Source: a virus
IMG/VR virus record: IMGVR_UViG_3300020470_000011
Span: 1 to 53,488 of that record
Length of the DNA: 53,488 nucleotides
Strand: one strand, 5' to 3'
Part shown: positions 1 to 8,590 of the stretch, piece by piece
How positions within the stretch are numbered: the first letter of the stretch is position 1
Layout of the letters: every line of letters starts with the position of its first letter
Notes under the pieces: model-generated
Database searches by the model: none
What the model was told of the DNA's origin: nothing
Seen by the model: the letters and a program-made list of their open reading frames with translations, nothing else
Program-made: the position numbers and the translations under genes

Positions 1-157
1 TTAATGGTTCATGCTTCACTACAGGTGGTTTACCTATTATATCCTCAACATCAGATACTATCTTCTTCTTAGAGATATGATATGGTGTTGGTGCATTTTG
101 TAAACACACCTGTAAACACAATAGTTGCTCATCATTAAATGTAAATGTATGACTCAT
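1..157 (-). CDS. Hypothetical protein, partial (runs off left end)
   Basis: Reading the minus strand from the ATG at 157 gives an open frame of 52 codons that continues past the window edge, so the C-terminus is missing. The visible part begins MSHTFTFNDEQ and later has a short basic stretch (SKKK). The start overlaps the TGA of the preceding gene as ATGA, which suggests translational coupling, and AAAGAG just upstream could serve as a weak ribosome binding site. I do not recognise the family. Confidence 0.55.
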   Translation of the reverse strand, partial: MSHTFTFNDEQLLCLQVCLQNAPTPYHISKKKIVSDVEDIIGKPPVVKHEPL

Positions 158-321
158 TTCTCTTTACTTCTATTGATTAAAGATATAAACTTATCATTAG
201 CAAATGTCCCACCCAGACACACATCTATCTCATCACCATCTTTCCAATTCTCAGTACCATCCTTCTTAGTGTGTGCTAATGCAATAGTTAAATCATCAAT
301 TATCTTTTGAGTTATCTTCAT
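154..321 (-). CDS. Small hypothetical protein (55 aa)
   Basis: This 55-codon frame starts MKITQKIID and ends RSKEK. It is linked by ATGA overlaps at both ends: its ATG overlaps the stop of the small membrane protein gene upstream and its TGA overlaps the start of the next gene. That tight tiling is the main reason to call it. No transmembrane segment or motif is visible, and function is unknown. Confidence 0.55.
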   Translation of the reverse strand: MKITQKIIDDLTIALAHTKKDGTENWKDGDEIDVCLGGTFANDKFISLINRSKEK

Positions 322-500
322 TTAATATACTCCACTTGATAAGGTGGCATCTTCTTAATCTCGACCTCAACAGTTTGTTGAGTGAGTATATTAACAAGTT
401 TATGATATGCTAATGCAGTGAATATTTGAGGTACAATGAATGCCACCATTGCAACTACCCAAAACATATAATAATAATTCTCTTTATTTTGTGTTCTCAT
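318..500 (-). CDS. Small single-pass membrane protein
   Basis: A 60-residue protein with a polar N-terminus, a hydrophobic segment at about residues 10-30 (YYYMFWVVAMVAFIVPQIF) and a polar tail ending YQVEYIK. I chose the internal ATG at 500 (MRTQNK) because an earlier ATG at 539 would overlap the preceding gene by 56 bases instead of 17; neither start has a clear ribosome binding site. It resembles the protein at 21982-22176 (YY-x-FW-x-VA pattern, similar membrane segment, tail ending in tyrosine), so the two are probably paralogs. Function unknown; inner membrane location is inferred. Confidence 0.6.
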   Translation of the reverse strand: MRTQNKENYYYMFWVVAMVAFIVPQIFTALAYHKLVNILTQQTVEVEIKKMPPYQVEYIK

Positions 501-834
501 TTTTAGGAATGCCAGTGATATCAGTTGGTAAATCTTCATTTCCTGGATGATCTCTTATCACACCTTTATAATTCTTTTTATTATAAAAATGCTCATCCTC
601 TATCTCTAACTCATCCCAATCATTTGGATAGACTAACAAGTTAGTCTCTTTATATCCATGCATTGTATTGGGATCTTCTCTCCTATTTAAACTGAGGGTA
701 ATATATTGGTCACTAATAAAGTTAATAGTACCCTCATCTCCTTTAAACCTTGCTTTCTGCCCTCTCTTTAATGATTTAAGAATGTTTCTTATCTCCAATG
801 GGATTGCCTCCGCTAAGAATAATGGAATAGTCAT
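484..834 (-). CDS. Hypothetical protein (116 aa), possible small beta-barrel
   Basis: This 116-residue protein has a hydrophobic N-terminal stretch (MTIPLFLAEAIP), then a basic helix-like segment (KSLKRGQKARFKGDEG) followed by alternating beta-type residues (TINFISDQYITLSL), which resembles small SH3-like barrels. The C-terminal third is acidic and polar. It overlaps its neighbours by 4 bases upstream and about 17 downstream, as in an operon. I do not recognise a named family. Confidence 0.6.
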   Translation of the reverse strand: MTIPLFLAEAIPLEIRNILKSLKRGQKARFKGDEGTINFISDQYITLSLNRREDPNTMHGYKETNLLVYPNDWDELEIEDEHFYNKKNYKGVIRDHPGNEDLPTDITGIPKNENTK

Positions 835-1037
835 CGTAGATGCAACTTATCATAAATTGATTCAATCTCTCTACGTTGTTCCTTAGTAACACCACCATAT
901 TTCTTATACAGTTGACCTTGATAAATGAAAAGTGCCTTCCTTAATGTTTTCTGTTCAGTCTCATTTAATAAGACTCGTATACATCTAGGATCTGATTCTT
1001 GTTGTTGGTTCTCTACATTTTTCATGCCAAATATCAT
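831..1037 (-). CDS. Hypothetical protein (68 aa)
   Basis: A small charged, mostly helical protein (for example TEQKTLRKALFIYQGQLYKK). Two in-frame starts are possible, ATG at 1037 or at 1025; neither has a good ribosome binding site, so the first 4 residues are uncertain. It is the first gene after the sigma70-like promoter at 1061-1088 and heads the small-gene operon that runs off the left end. Function unknown. Confidence 0.55.
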   Translation of the reverse strand: MIFGMKNVENQQQESDPRCIRVLLNETEQKTLRKALFIYQGQLYKKYGGVTKEQRREIESIYDKLHLR

Positions 1038-1060
1038 AAGTTTGGGTAATACTATTTAAC

Positions 1061-1088
1061 ATTATAGCAGATTAAATTAATATTGCAA
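1061..1088 (-). promoter_or_regulatory. Sigma70-like promoter
   Basis: On the minus strand TTGCAA (1083-1088) and TATAAT (1061-1066) are separated by 16 bases. It lies in the only gap between the oxygenase gene ending at 1077 and the gene starting at 1037, and its -35 element overlaps the end of the upstream gene. It would drive the small hypothetical genes at the left edge. Confidence 0.55.
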
Positions 1089-1793
1089 GCGTTTGTGCTC
1101 GTCTTGATATAATTTCTCGACAGTGATGGGGTCAAACCCTGCTATACCATGGTCCATGATAGGTGGTTCGTTGTTTACCTCATGTCTGGTAAATAGTCCC
1201 TGCCTCACATCTGGGTCCATGAATTTAAATGTCATAATATATCTATTCAATGCATAACGTGGTGTTGGTGGTCTACCTGTGTGTGGTATACGACCATCAA
1301 ACATTACAACACGACCAGGTCTAGGTGTAACTGCACGATGTGCATCTAAGTTATGGTCATAGAATATAGTTTCGCCACCCCATGATGGATCCCACTTGGT
1401 ATTTAAATATATTAATACTGTCTTATTACTTGGCACATCATGTGGTGCATCTACATGAATACCAGGTGTATTTCCAAATCTAAGCACATTAATATAACAT
1501 GCATACATATGGGCACGAGGGGGCAAATTTGGGCATTTCGCTTCCAAATATCCAAGCACATCAAGATAGAGTGGATCATTACTTGCTTCAAGTCCTGCTG
1601 CTTGGAAGTAAGTAGGATTCTCAATAGGACAGAAATTATATAACTGATGAGTCCAATAACTATGCCTCATGTCAACATCAGGTGTATCTGGTGTTGGTTG
1701 CTCATCAGTTCTAATAAACCTATAAGGTAAGTATACTACCTTATACATCAGTTCATCAGATGCTAATCCAGTATCTACTACATCAATTAGCAT
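1077..1793 (-). CDS. 2OG-Fe(II) oxygenase, prolyl-hydroxylase-like
   Basis: A 238-residue predicted Fe(II)/2-oxoglutarate dioxygenase with the double-stranded beta-helix signature: HxD at His113 and Asp115 (GIHVDAPHD), a distal histidine at 171 (GRIPHTGR) and an arginine near 184 that could bind the 2OG carboxylate. The long insert after the HxD (WGGETIFYDHN) is typical of prolyl 4-hydroxylase-like enzymes. I chose the ATG at 1793 rather than 1808 because GGAG lies 9 bases before it and the overlap with the preceding gene falls to 11 bases. It is the last gene of the halogenase/oxygenase operon. Substrate unknown: a protein side chain or a small molecule. Confidence 0.82.
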   Translation of the reverse strand: MLIDVVDTGLASDELMYKVVYLPYRFIRTDEQPTPDTPDVDMRHSYWTHQLYNFCPIENPTYFQAAGLEASNDPLYLDVLGYLEAKCPNLPPRAHMYACYINVLRFGNTPGIHVDAPHDVPSNKTVLIYLNTKWDPSWGGETIFYDHNLDAHRAVTPRPGRVVMFDGRIPHTGRPPTPRYALNRYIMTFKFMDPDVRQGLFTRHEVNNEPPIMDHGIAGFDPITVEKLYQDEHKRLQY

Positions 1794-2406
1794 AATAGTG
1801 CACTCCAATAATATTCATTGACATAACATATCTATCATCGTTTGAGTTATTCTTCTCAGTCTTGTGTGTCATCCATCCTGGAAAGAATAATACATCATTT
1901 GTTTTAACTTCAATAGGTGCCCAATCATATCCTTCATCATAATAATCATATACTAATGGTTCACCCATTTTATATGGTTGCAATGGATTCTTAACTAGTA
2001 ACCTACCACTATTCTCTGGCACGTGTAAATATGCAGCAACTGCAATAATAACATTCTGATGATGATGCTCTTCAGTGTATGCACCAGGTGGATGTACATT
2101 TATCCATGATGTATCTAATTGTTTAGTTAAATTCATGAATCTCATTTGTGACCATACATCATCAATGGTGCGGTACAAATAATTCTCTTGAAATTTCTTA
2201 AAACAATCCCAGTTGTGAGGTGGATCTCGTTTACTTATTATAACAGATGTGGTGCCACCATCTTTCTCATGTGTTTGAGCATTCTGTCTAATTATTTCTT
2301 CCTTAGCATGGTCTAAGTAAGTATCAACCTTATCTTTAATAGTATCAAATTCAAAATCATACTCACCCTTGAATATGTAAGGATGTGGATTAATGGGGAA
2401 GGGCAT
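1783..2406 (-). CDS. 2OG-Fe(II) oxygenase, TIGR02466-like
   Basis: A 207-residue protein with the layout of the TIGR02466 group of phage and marine bacterial oxygenases: SWINVHPPGAYTEEHHHQN holds the proximal histidines, followed by a beta strand and VPENSGRLLVKNP, then FFPGWMTHKTEKN with the distal histidine, and an Arg-containing strand DDRYVMSMNI for 2OG binding. The open frame extends 41 codons upstream, but the ATG at 2406 (MPFPINPHP) cuts the overlap with the preceding gene to 17 bases and matches where homologous sequence should begin. Fourth of the five oxygenases in the operon in transcription order; substrate unknown. Confidence 0.82.
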   Translation of the reverse strand: MPFPINPHPYIFKGEYDFEFDTIKDKVDTYLDHAKEEIIRQNAQTHEKDGGTTSVIISKRDPPHNWDCFKKFQENYLYRTIDDVWSQMRFMNLTKQLDTSWINVHPPGAYTEEHHHQNVIIAVAAYLHVPENSGRLLVKNPLQPYKMGEPLVYDYYDEGYDWAPIEVKTNDVLFFPGWMTHKTEKNNSNDDRYVMSMNIIGVHYYAN

Positions 2407-3079
2407 AATATTTTCTATCAACTGTTTTCTTATAAGGTAATAGATGTTGCATAGGTATACTACACGACAGTCTCTTCTCACTTGGTTGTGCCCAGTGATA
2501 ATGTCTAACAGGAATGTATAACACATCACCTGGTTTCATTATAACATCTATCGCACAGTCTAGGTCATCTTCATTAACATTTAAATTATATGCTAATAGA
2601 TTACTACATCTATTATTATATACTTTCCAATGTGTTTCACCCTCTACCTGTAGAATAAAATTATTAGCGTAGTCCTCATGTACCTTAAATGATTTACATT
2701 CACCTATACCTGCATAGATGTGGAATGACCCCACTATCTTAGGAAAATGCTCTTCTAACTCTTTTAATATATCCTGTCTCTTTCTATCAATCCACTCAAA
2801 CTTCTCAATAATACATGTATGACCTTCAGCAAATATATTCATCATATCTACTGGGTCTGCATGATCTTCAGACCAGAAACGTGGATACTTAGGATACTCT
2901 ATAAAATTATTTGTATTCCTATTAATAAACTTTATATCATAGAATTGAGGATTATTTAAACACCATTCAACATCACTCCATGTAACATAGTCCTGAGGGT
3001 TGTCACATATACCAGGAAAATACTCTGGTTGATCATTTATAGTCCAGTCTCTAGACTTTAGCAGCGAAGATATCATCAT
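2390..3079 (-). CDS. JmjC/cupin-type Fe(II) oxygenase
   Basis: A 229-residue protein of the cupin-8/JmjC type. The iron site appears as HED at 134-136 in CKSFKVHEDYANNF, then QVEGETHWKVY (the usual strand after the first ligands), then MKPGDVLYIPVRHYHWAQP, where His193 or His195 is the distal ligand. PGDVLYIP is characteristic of JmjC-type hydroxylases, which hydroxylate protein side chains, including ribosomal proteins, in bacteria. It overlaps the preceding gene by up to 29 bases, and either of two adjacent ATGs (3079, 3076) may be used. It differs in subfamily from the other oxygenases of this operon. Confidence 0.8.
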   Translation of the reverse strand: MMISSLLKSRDWTINDQPEYFPGICDNPQDYVTWSDVEWCLNNPQFYDIKFINRNTNNFIEYPKYPRFWSEDHADPVDMMNIFAEGHTCIIEKFEWIDRKRQDILKELEEHFPKIVGSFHIYAGIGECKSFKVHEDYANNFILQVEGETHWKVYNNRCSNLLAYNLNVNEDDLDCAIDVIMKPGDVLYIPVRHYHWAQPSEKRLSCSIPMQHLLPYKKTVDRKYYALPH

Positions 3080-3707
3080 CAGATAAGAAATTTAAATTCA
3101 ATGCAACTCTAAACTTGTGCTCACCATTTGGATTAGATGATGCATGGTATTGATGACCATCAAATACAAATAGTTTATTCGCTTCAGGTTTAACTCTCAA
3201 CCTCTCAGTATATGATTGTGTCCTCCCCTTATACCATCTCTCATCAATATTAAGACCTGAATTTGGGTCATCATACTGATCAAAGAATACAGTATCACCT
3301 GTACAATCATGCAAATAAAATAATGCAGCATAATGATCCTTCTCACTGTCTGTGTGAGGTGCATTATGGTGCATCTTACCGTTATTTAATTGTAATGCTA
3401 ATCTAACTCTTAGAAACTGTACAGGGCATGGCAAGGCATCTTGCACACTATCTAATACTGGTAACCAATGTGATAACCATGGTGACTCAACACCCTCTTG
3501 ATCTAATAATACATGTGTAAATCCTATTGCTTTCTCATCCTCTGGCATGTCCAGTAATTTAGTATCACCAAACATAAAACCATTAGTACTATAACTCACA
3601 TCATCTGATAAGAAATACCAAGGGAATCCATTCATTCCCTTAACTTGATCAAATAAGCGAGAGAGGTACGTTGGTGTTAATAGGTTTTCTACTTGGATAT
3701 ATTTCAT
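3051..3707 (-). CDS. 2OG-Fe(II) oxygenase
   Basis: A 218-residue predicted dioxygenase. The metal ligands are visible as PHTD (His118, Asp120), followed by HYAALFYLHDCTGDTVFFDQ, and GHQYHASS (His188), with Arg200 in the final strand as a likely 2OG contact. I prefer the ATG at 3707 (MKYIQVENL); an upstream ATG at 3770 would add a hydrophobic stretch and deepen the overlap with the preceding gene from 59 to 122 bases. Part of the overlapping oxygenase series in the halogenase operon. Substrate not known. Confidence 0.78.
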   Translation of the reverse strand: MKYIQVENLLTPTYLSRLFDQVKGMNGFPWYFLSDDVSYSTNGFMFGDTKLLDMPEDEKAIGFTHVLLDQEGVESPWLSHWLPVLDSVQDALPCPVQFLRVRLALQLNNGKMHHNAPHTDSEKDHYAALFYLHDCTGDTVFFDQYDDPNSGLNIDERWYKGRTQSYTERLRVKPEANKLFVFDGHQYHASSNPNGEHKFRVALNLNFLSDDDIFAAKV

Positions 3708-4329
3708 TATCACGTAGTTGATCAGAGAATAATTGTATATTAAATGATAGAGATATTCTATCATCATCACTTGAACTTGGGTCTACTGCATGCATTAACC
3801 ATGAAGGGAATAGAATAATATTATTCTCTTGAGGTGTAATATAATGCTCTAACTCATTAGCAGGATTCTCGAAGTGATCAAAATTATCTTGACAACCCCA
3901 TGACTCCTTCATACTGGTGTAATTAAAATCTCTAACAAATTTAATATCACCACTACAACATGTAGGTACTTTAACATAGAATACACCAGATAGCAAACTA
4001 CCTGCGTGGTGATGTATGTGATTCTTATCACCTCTAGTATTAATATTAATCCAAAGGTTAGTTACCCTTAAACTAAAATCTCTACATCCAAAATCCTCAG
4101 CAACTGCATATGCCATATGCTGCAGTCTTTGATGAAATGATGCTAATGGTGTTTGATCAATATAAGGTGGACGGAAATCATTTGATTGCCACCCTCCATC
4201 ATTAGATGCTACTCTACCTCTTGGATCTTCATCCTTAACATGGTATGCAAATGCTCTAATCTCATCTAGGTCTAAATCAAATGTATCCTGCCACAATTGG
4301 GTAGGAAATAATAATTCAGTCTTCATCAT
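3649..4329 (-). CDS. 2OG-Fe(II) oxygenase, TIGR02466-like
   Basis: This 226-residue protein is a clear member of the TIGR02466-type oxygenases: a characteristic start (ELLFPTQLWQDTFDLD), then LWININTRGDKNHIHHHAG with the proximal histidines near 106-108, LLSGVFYVKVP, and FPSWLMHAVDPS with the distal histidine, then DDRISLSFNI carrying the 2OG-binding arginine. It overlaps the coiled-coil gene upstream by 14 bases and is second-to-none in motif quality among the five oxygenases here. The reaction is probably hydroxylation; the substrate is unknown. Confidence 0.85.
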   Translation of the reverse strand: MMKTELLFPTQLWQDTFDLDLDEIRAFAYHVKDEDPRGRVASNDGGWQSNDFRPPYIDQTPLASFHQRLQHMAYAVAEDFGCRDFSLRVTNLWININTRGDKNHIHHHAGSLLSGVFYVKVPTCCSGDIKFVRDFNYTSMKESWGCQDNFDHFENPANELEHYITPQENNIILFPSWLMHAVDPSSSDDDRISLSFNIQLFSDQLRDNEIYPSRKPINTNVPLSLI

Positions 4330-4651
4330 TAAATACGAAATCTCTCTCAGTACACTCTGGATCTACATGCTTCTTATATAATGCTAGTGCTTCAACTGCA
4401 CCAGATAGTTTATTAAGCAAGTCTTTCTTAGTCTGCAATTCTTCTAGTGAAATCTTAGTAACTGTTGAGGTGTAGTGCATATTATCTAATGCTTTCTGCA
4501 ATTTAATATACTCTGCTTTCACAGTTTCATGTTGTTGCAAGAAGTTCATTACCAATTCATCAAAGGTAATAAGACCTTCAAGTGGTTTCACTTCCTGCTC
4601 TTCAATACCTGCTTCTTTAGCAAGGTCAACTACTTTAACGTCTTCTGGCAT
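4316..4651 (-). CDS. Predicted coiled-coil protein (111 aa)
   Basis: A 111-residue acidic protein, mostly helical, with heptad-like spacing in the middle (FLQQHETVKAEYIKLQKAL) and a second helix (LEELQTKKDLLNKLSGAVEAL). No catalytic motif, signal peptide or metal site is visible. Its ATG overlaps the stop of the upstream gene by one base (TAATG), so it is translated with the halogenase/oxygenase operon. It could be a scaffold or partner protein, or even a substrate of the enzymes around it; that is inference only. Confidence 0.6.
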   Translation of the reverse strand: MPEDVKVVDLAKEAGIEEQEVKPLEGLITFDELVMNFLQQHETVKAEYIKLQKALDNMHYTSTVTKISLEELQTKKDLLNKLSGAVEALALYKKHVDPECTERDFVFNDED

Positions 4652-5535
4652 TATTCAAACCTCTGTTTGTTTTTATTTAGTGCGAGTACTGCTTTATGTT
4701 TATCAATCCTTTCCTTCAATGATACCATTTCAATGAAGTGCATGTATCTATTATAATCCATGACTTTATTGTTTCTAATGTCCTCATCGTTGGCAGTCTC
4801 AATAACAACCTCCCAGTCCTTCCTATTAAATAGATTCCTATCCATTGGAATCCATTGTGCTAATGGTGTACCTGCTTTAATTAGATACTCACCCTCTTCT
4901 ACAGCATGCCAAAAGAGTTGCATATTAACTTCATAAGAGTATGAAGGATCTACAAATCCTGTTGCCACACTGAACCTTGGTTCAGGATAATAAGGTACTG
5001 GTATCTGCATGAATACAATATCCTTATGTGCTTGCACTCTCCAAGGTAATTCTAATTTAATAGTTTGCTCTGTTACTTCTCGTTGTTGATCAACTAAATC
5101 ACGAATACCTTCTGTCTGCTCTGGCACATGTCCTTTGACATATGTTGGACCTCCAGAGTCAAACATTACCTGTGCAACCCAACCAAAATCTTTCTTATCA
5201 CCAGTCATTTTGATAATAATATCTGCTGGCACTGTTACTACCCAACCTGTATCCATTAATCCTGTTAATGCAGGACATGTTACAGCATGGTTGAATAGTC
5301 CATCATAATTACCATCATAGTTTCCTGATACTTTGGAACTATAATGCTCCCACATATTCTTTAGTTTAACTGCAGGACATTTAGATGTCCTATTATAATA
5401 TGTTTTAAGGGCATCTTCTCTCCATTTCCTATGTAATTTATTAGCAGGAATCCATGGATGTAGTTCTGCTACACCTGGATGTAATGAGTAGAATCTAACC
5501 CATTTCTTATTCTTCTTTTTAAACAAATTAAACAT
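4651..5535 (-). CDS. Hypothetical protein (294 aa), possible DUF6065-like
   Basis: This 294-residue protein begins with a basic patch (FKKKNKKW). It has a mixed alpha/beta body rich in aromatic residues and Pro, including WVVTVPADI, MQIPVPYYPEP, and near the C-terminus EYLIKAGTPLAQWIPMDR, a pattern I associate weakly with DUF6065-type proteins found beside phage halogenases. No cofactor motif is obvious. It overlaps the second halogenase by 8 bases (ATGTTTAA), which ties it to the halogenation function, but its role (substrate handling, partner, or a divergent enzyme) cannot be read from sequence. Confidence 0.6.
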   Translation of the reverse strand: MFNLFKKKNKKWVRFYSLHPGVAELHPWIPANKLHRKWREDALKTYYNRTSKCPAVKLKNMWEHYSSKVSGNYDGNYDGLFNHAVTCPALTGLMDTGWVVTVPADIIIKMTGDKKDFGWVAQVMFDSGGPTYVKGHVPEQTEGIRDLVDQQREVTEQTIKLELPWRVQAHKDIVFMQIPVPYYPEPRFSVATGFVDPSYSYEVNMQLFWHAVEEGEYLIKAGTPLAQWIPMDRNLFNRKDWEVVIETANDEDIRNNKVMDYNRYMHFIEMVSLKERIDKHKAVLALNKNKQRFE

Positions 5536-7105
5536 AGATATTATCCCTTAAATATTCATAATGTGTTGGTTGCTGTTGTGCCCATTGTAGCATATCTTGA
5601 CGCTCTTGTTGATATTTTGTGTGGATATCATTAATAGCATATTCAACTTCATGTGTCAATTTCTCCCTGAATAAACCTTGACTTAATGGAGAAATATTCT
5701 GCCCAGCAGCAATATAAAGCAAACCTTCAATACGACGTGGATTAAAGAATCTCTTGTCCATACTATCTATCAAATTTGCATAATCTTCTAGTGCTGATAC
5801 AGTAGACCTAGGGTCATTTACTAAATCAGGTTGGAAGGTCAGAGTATCTGTGCAATCTCTCCAATAATCATTATCCTCACGTGAACTGAGAGCATAATGT
5901 AATGCTACAAAGTTTTTAAATCCTTCTAATAGATTGTCAACAGTATGATTATATGCATCTCTATCGAATTTAGTTACCTTACCGTGTCTACATGCTAACT
6001 GATCTGATAAAAATATCAAGTTTTCATGTGTGGTCATTAAACCAGTAGATTCTAATGGTTCCAAGAATCCATAAGATAAACCAATACCAACTACATTCTT
6101 TTCCCATGCTACCTTATGCTTACCATGCTTAATCTTAATAGGCATTAATAGGCATTCTTGGGCAGATTTGGGATTATATCTCTTAGCAAGATATTGTCTG
6201 AATTCCCACTCAGCATCTGCATCACTAATATATTTACTGGAGTATACATATCCAGTCCCAACATTTTCCCACAGTGGTATATTCCATATCCATCCAGCAT
6301 TCATTGCTACACAATCTGTGTAGGTCTGCATCTGTTTCTCTCTATCTGTATAATCAATATGTGTTGCTAATGCCCTATCATTAAATAATAATTTATTAAA
6401 TGGTTTAAACTCTACACCCATATGTTGCTCAAGGAGTAGTGATTTAAATCCTGTGCAATCAACAAATAGATCAGCACTAACCATACCACCATCATCTGTA
6501 GTAACACCCTTGATACTACCATCAGGTCTCTTTAATACATCACCAACGTTACCTTTAACATAATGAACACCATTAGGTATAGCAATATTATCTCTTAGAT
6601 ACTCACCAAATTTACCAGCATCGAAATGATATGCAGTATCATCCTTGAATTGCCATTTTGATCCAGGTATCTCATCTGATATCCTACATTCATCTGCTAA
6701 GTATGTTGACTTATTAATAAACCTAGAGAATTCTTCAGGTGGATATAATTCAGGATGCATACATCTAATCTCAAAGAATCTCATGAGATTATCCTTCCAA
6801 TCACCTATATCCATCCTTCCAAATGGATACTGAAATGTCTCACCATTACCATCTCTAAAATTAGTAAACCCAATAGATGTCTTATAGGTTGCATTACATG
6901 CTGGCATCCAATCTCTATCTTCCAGTCTCAACCTCTTAAGGAACCTATTAAAATGTCCTAGTGTTGATTCACCTACACCAATAGTTTTAATATCAGGTGA
7001 TTCAATAAGACATATTTCTATATTAGGATGCTCTGTGGATAGAATAGCAGCAGACATCCACCCACTACTACCTCCACCTACAATACAAATAGATTCAACT
7101 TGCAT
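5528..7105 (-). CDS. prnA: Flavin-dependent (tryptophan-type) halogenase, copy 2
   Basis: A 525-residue flavin-dependent halogenase. Seen: FAD dinucleotide-binding motif IVGGGSSGWMSA near residues 8-19, GVGEST at 43-48, a lysine at 75 (ATYKTSIGF) in the position of the catalytic lysine that forms the haloamine, the halogenase signature WxWxIP in GWIWNIPLW, and GFLEPLESTG, which carries the conserved glutamate. Such enzymes oxidise halide with FADH2 and oxygen and need a separate flavin reductase, which is not seen nearby. The start at 7105 is preceded by AAGGAG at a good distance; an upstream ATG at 7129 is less likely. It shares its overall plan with the halogenase upstream, so the pair probably arose by an old duplication. 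A related cyanophage enzyme, VirX1, is known to halogenate (notably iodinate) small aromatics. Confidence 0.93.
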   Translation of the reverse strand: MQVESICIVGGGSSGWMSAAILSTEHPNIEICLIESPDIKTIGVGESTLGHFNRFLKRLRLEDRDWMPACNATYKTSIGFTNFRDGNGETFQYPFGRMDIGDWKDNLMRFFEIRCMHPELYPPEEFSRFINKSTYLADECRISDEIPGSKWQFKDDTAYHFDAGKFGEYLRDNIAIPNGVHYVKGNVGDVLKRPDGSIKGVTTDDGGMVSADLFVDCTGFKSLLLEQHMGVEFKPFNKLLFNDRALATHIDYTDREKQMQTYTDCVAMNAGWIWNIPLWENVGTGYVYSSKYISDADAEWEFRQYLAKRYNPKSAQECLLMPIKIKHGKHKVAWEKNVVGIGLSYGFLEPLESTGLMTTHENLIFLSDQLACRHGKVTKFDRDAYNHTVDNLLEGFKNFVALHYALSSREDNDYWRDCTDTLTFQPDLVNDPRSTVSALEDYANLIDSMDKRFFNPRRIEGLLYIAAGQNISPLSQGLFREKLTHEVEYAINDIHTKYQQERQDMLQWAQQQPTHYEYLRDNIYV

Positions 7106-8570
7106 ATAGTGTCTCCTTATAATATTCAATGGGCAATGGCATATCTCTCAATTCATCTTCATCCCATCTCATGTCATTATAATCTGGAACATCATACCCA
7201 AAGAAATCCATCTCATTGTATATAACATCATTAAATGGATTCCATCCATGTCCTGCCATAATACAGAACAATCCTTCTTTTGCCAAGTTATCCATAGAGA
7301 ATTTATCAGCAAAATTAGATGACTCCTCCATAAAACTAACCTGTGCACCTGTAATAGAATCCTTACCTCCATATGGATATCTAATATTACTTACATGCCT
7401 CCAGTATGGTGTATCATTACGATTTGTCATAGCATAATGAGATGCAACAAATGATGCGAATGCATCAAATGTATAGTTACAATGATTATTAAATGTATCT
7501 CTCATAAACTGTGTGACATTCTTCTTCATCCCATCTTGGGAATGCATAACACGTAAGAAGTATAGCAGATAATTATGGATAGACAATAGACCATTTGATT
7601 CTAATGGTTCAACAAAACCAGCAGACAATCCAATGGATACTACATTACCCTTCCATGCCTCCTTCTTCCTACCTGTCTTAAATTTAATTAACCTAAACTC
7701 ATGATCATCATCTACACCTAAATGCTCTTTAAATTCTTGCTTCGCTGCTTCCTCACTTAGATAATCACTACAGAATACATATCCAGTACCAATCCTATTC
7801 CATGTTGGTACATTCCACACCCATCCAGAGGATAATGCAGTGCAGTCTGTCACTGGCACCATCTCCCAATCTGGATCACGACCATGCATACCATATGGTA
7901 TTTGTGTCACCCATGCTCTATCATTTGGTAGATAGTCATAGAAATCCTTCCAAGGTGAATCATTTAACAATGACTTAAACCCTGTGCAATCGAAATATAA
8001 ATCTGCTTCTGGTAAATTATTTACATCAACATCTTCTACATAATGCTTCACACCACGTGGTGTAGCATACTCATCTCTTAACCAATTTGCAAACTTAACT
8101 GCATTGAAATGGAAACCACTGTGCTTACGCAATCTATAATACTGCTCTGCATACTCACCTATTGGTAACCTATTCCATTTAGAACACTTTGCTGCAAGAT
8201 AATAATCATCAGCAAACTTATCATAACCCCACTTTGCCCTATATGCATACCAAAACCAGAAATCAGGTGTATAACCATCATTCCTAGGTACACCAAAGGG
8301 ATATTGCCAAGGTATATCATTAACATCATGAAAGTTTGTGAATCTAACACTAATCTTATAGGTAGCATCACATGCTGCCATCCAATCCTCATCCTGCAAC
8401 CCTAGAAAATTTAACCAGAGTCTAAAGAATTGAGTAGTAGATTCTCCCACACCTGTAGGTGGAATGCCTGGAGACTCGTACAAAGAAATATCCCAGTCAG
8501 GGTATGCCTTGACTAGGGTACTTGCTGTCATCCAACCAGCGGTTCCACCGCCAACAATAACAATCTTCAT
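7095..8570 (-). CDS. prnA: Flavin-dependent (tryptophan-type) halogenase, copy 1
   Basis: A 491-residue halogenase and the first gene of the operon. Motifs: IVGGGTAGWMTA (FAD, residues 5-16), GVGESTTQFF, putative catalytic Lys72 in DATYKISVRFTNF, WVWNVP in place of the WxWxIP signature (Val for Ile), and GFVEPLESNG with the conserved glutamate. The active-site motifs look intact, so it is probably active. It starts at 8570 right after a near-perfect sigma70-like promoter, with an unusually short leader and no obvious ribosome binding site. Its stop overlaps the next halogenase by 11 bases. The two copies differ throughout the substrate region, which suggests different substrates or a heterodimer. 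Confidence 0.93.
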   Translation of the reverse strand: MKIVIVGGGTAGWMTASTLVKAYPDWDISLYESPGIPPTGVGESTTQFFRLWLNFLGLQDEDWMAACDATYKISVRFTNFHDVNDIPWQYPFGVPRNDGYTPDFWFWYAYRAKWGYDKFADDYYLAAKCSKWNRLPIGEYAEQYYRLRKHSGFHFNAVKFANWLRDEYATPRGVKHYVEDVDVNNLPEADLYFDCTGFKSLLNDSPWKDFYDYLPNDRAWVTQIPYGMHGRDPDWEMVPVTDCTALSSGWVWNVPTWNRIGTGYVFCSDYLSEEAAKQEFKEHLGVDDDHEFRLIKFKTGRKKEAWKGNVVSIGLSAGFVEPLESNGLLSIHNYLLYFLRVMHSQDGMKKNVTQFMRDTFNNHCNYTFDAFASFVASHYAMTNRNDTPYWRHVSNIRYPYGGKDSITGAQVSFMEESSNFADKFSMDNLAKEGLFCIMAGHGWNPFNDVIYNEMDFFGYDVPDYNDMRWDEDELRDMPLPIEYYKETLYAS

Positions 8571-8590
8571 AACGAATTATATCTGTGGTT

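Noticed and set aside
1077-8570. A complete host-like biosynthetic gene cluster
   Set aside because: There is no peptide synthetase, polyketide enzyme, precursor peptide or transporter, so it is described only as a tailoring operon.
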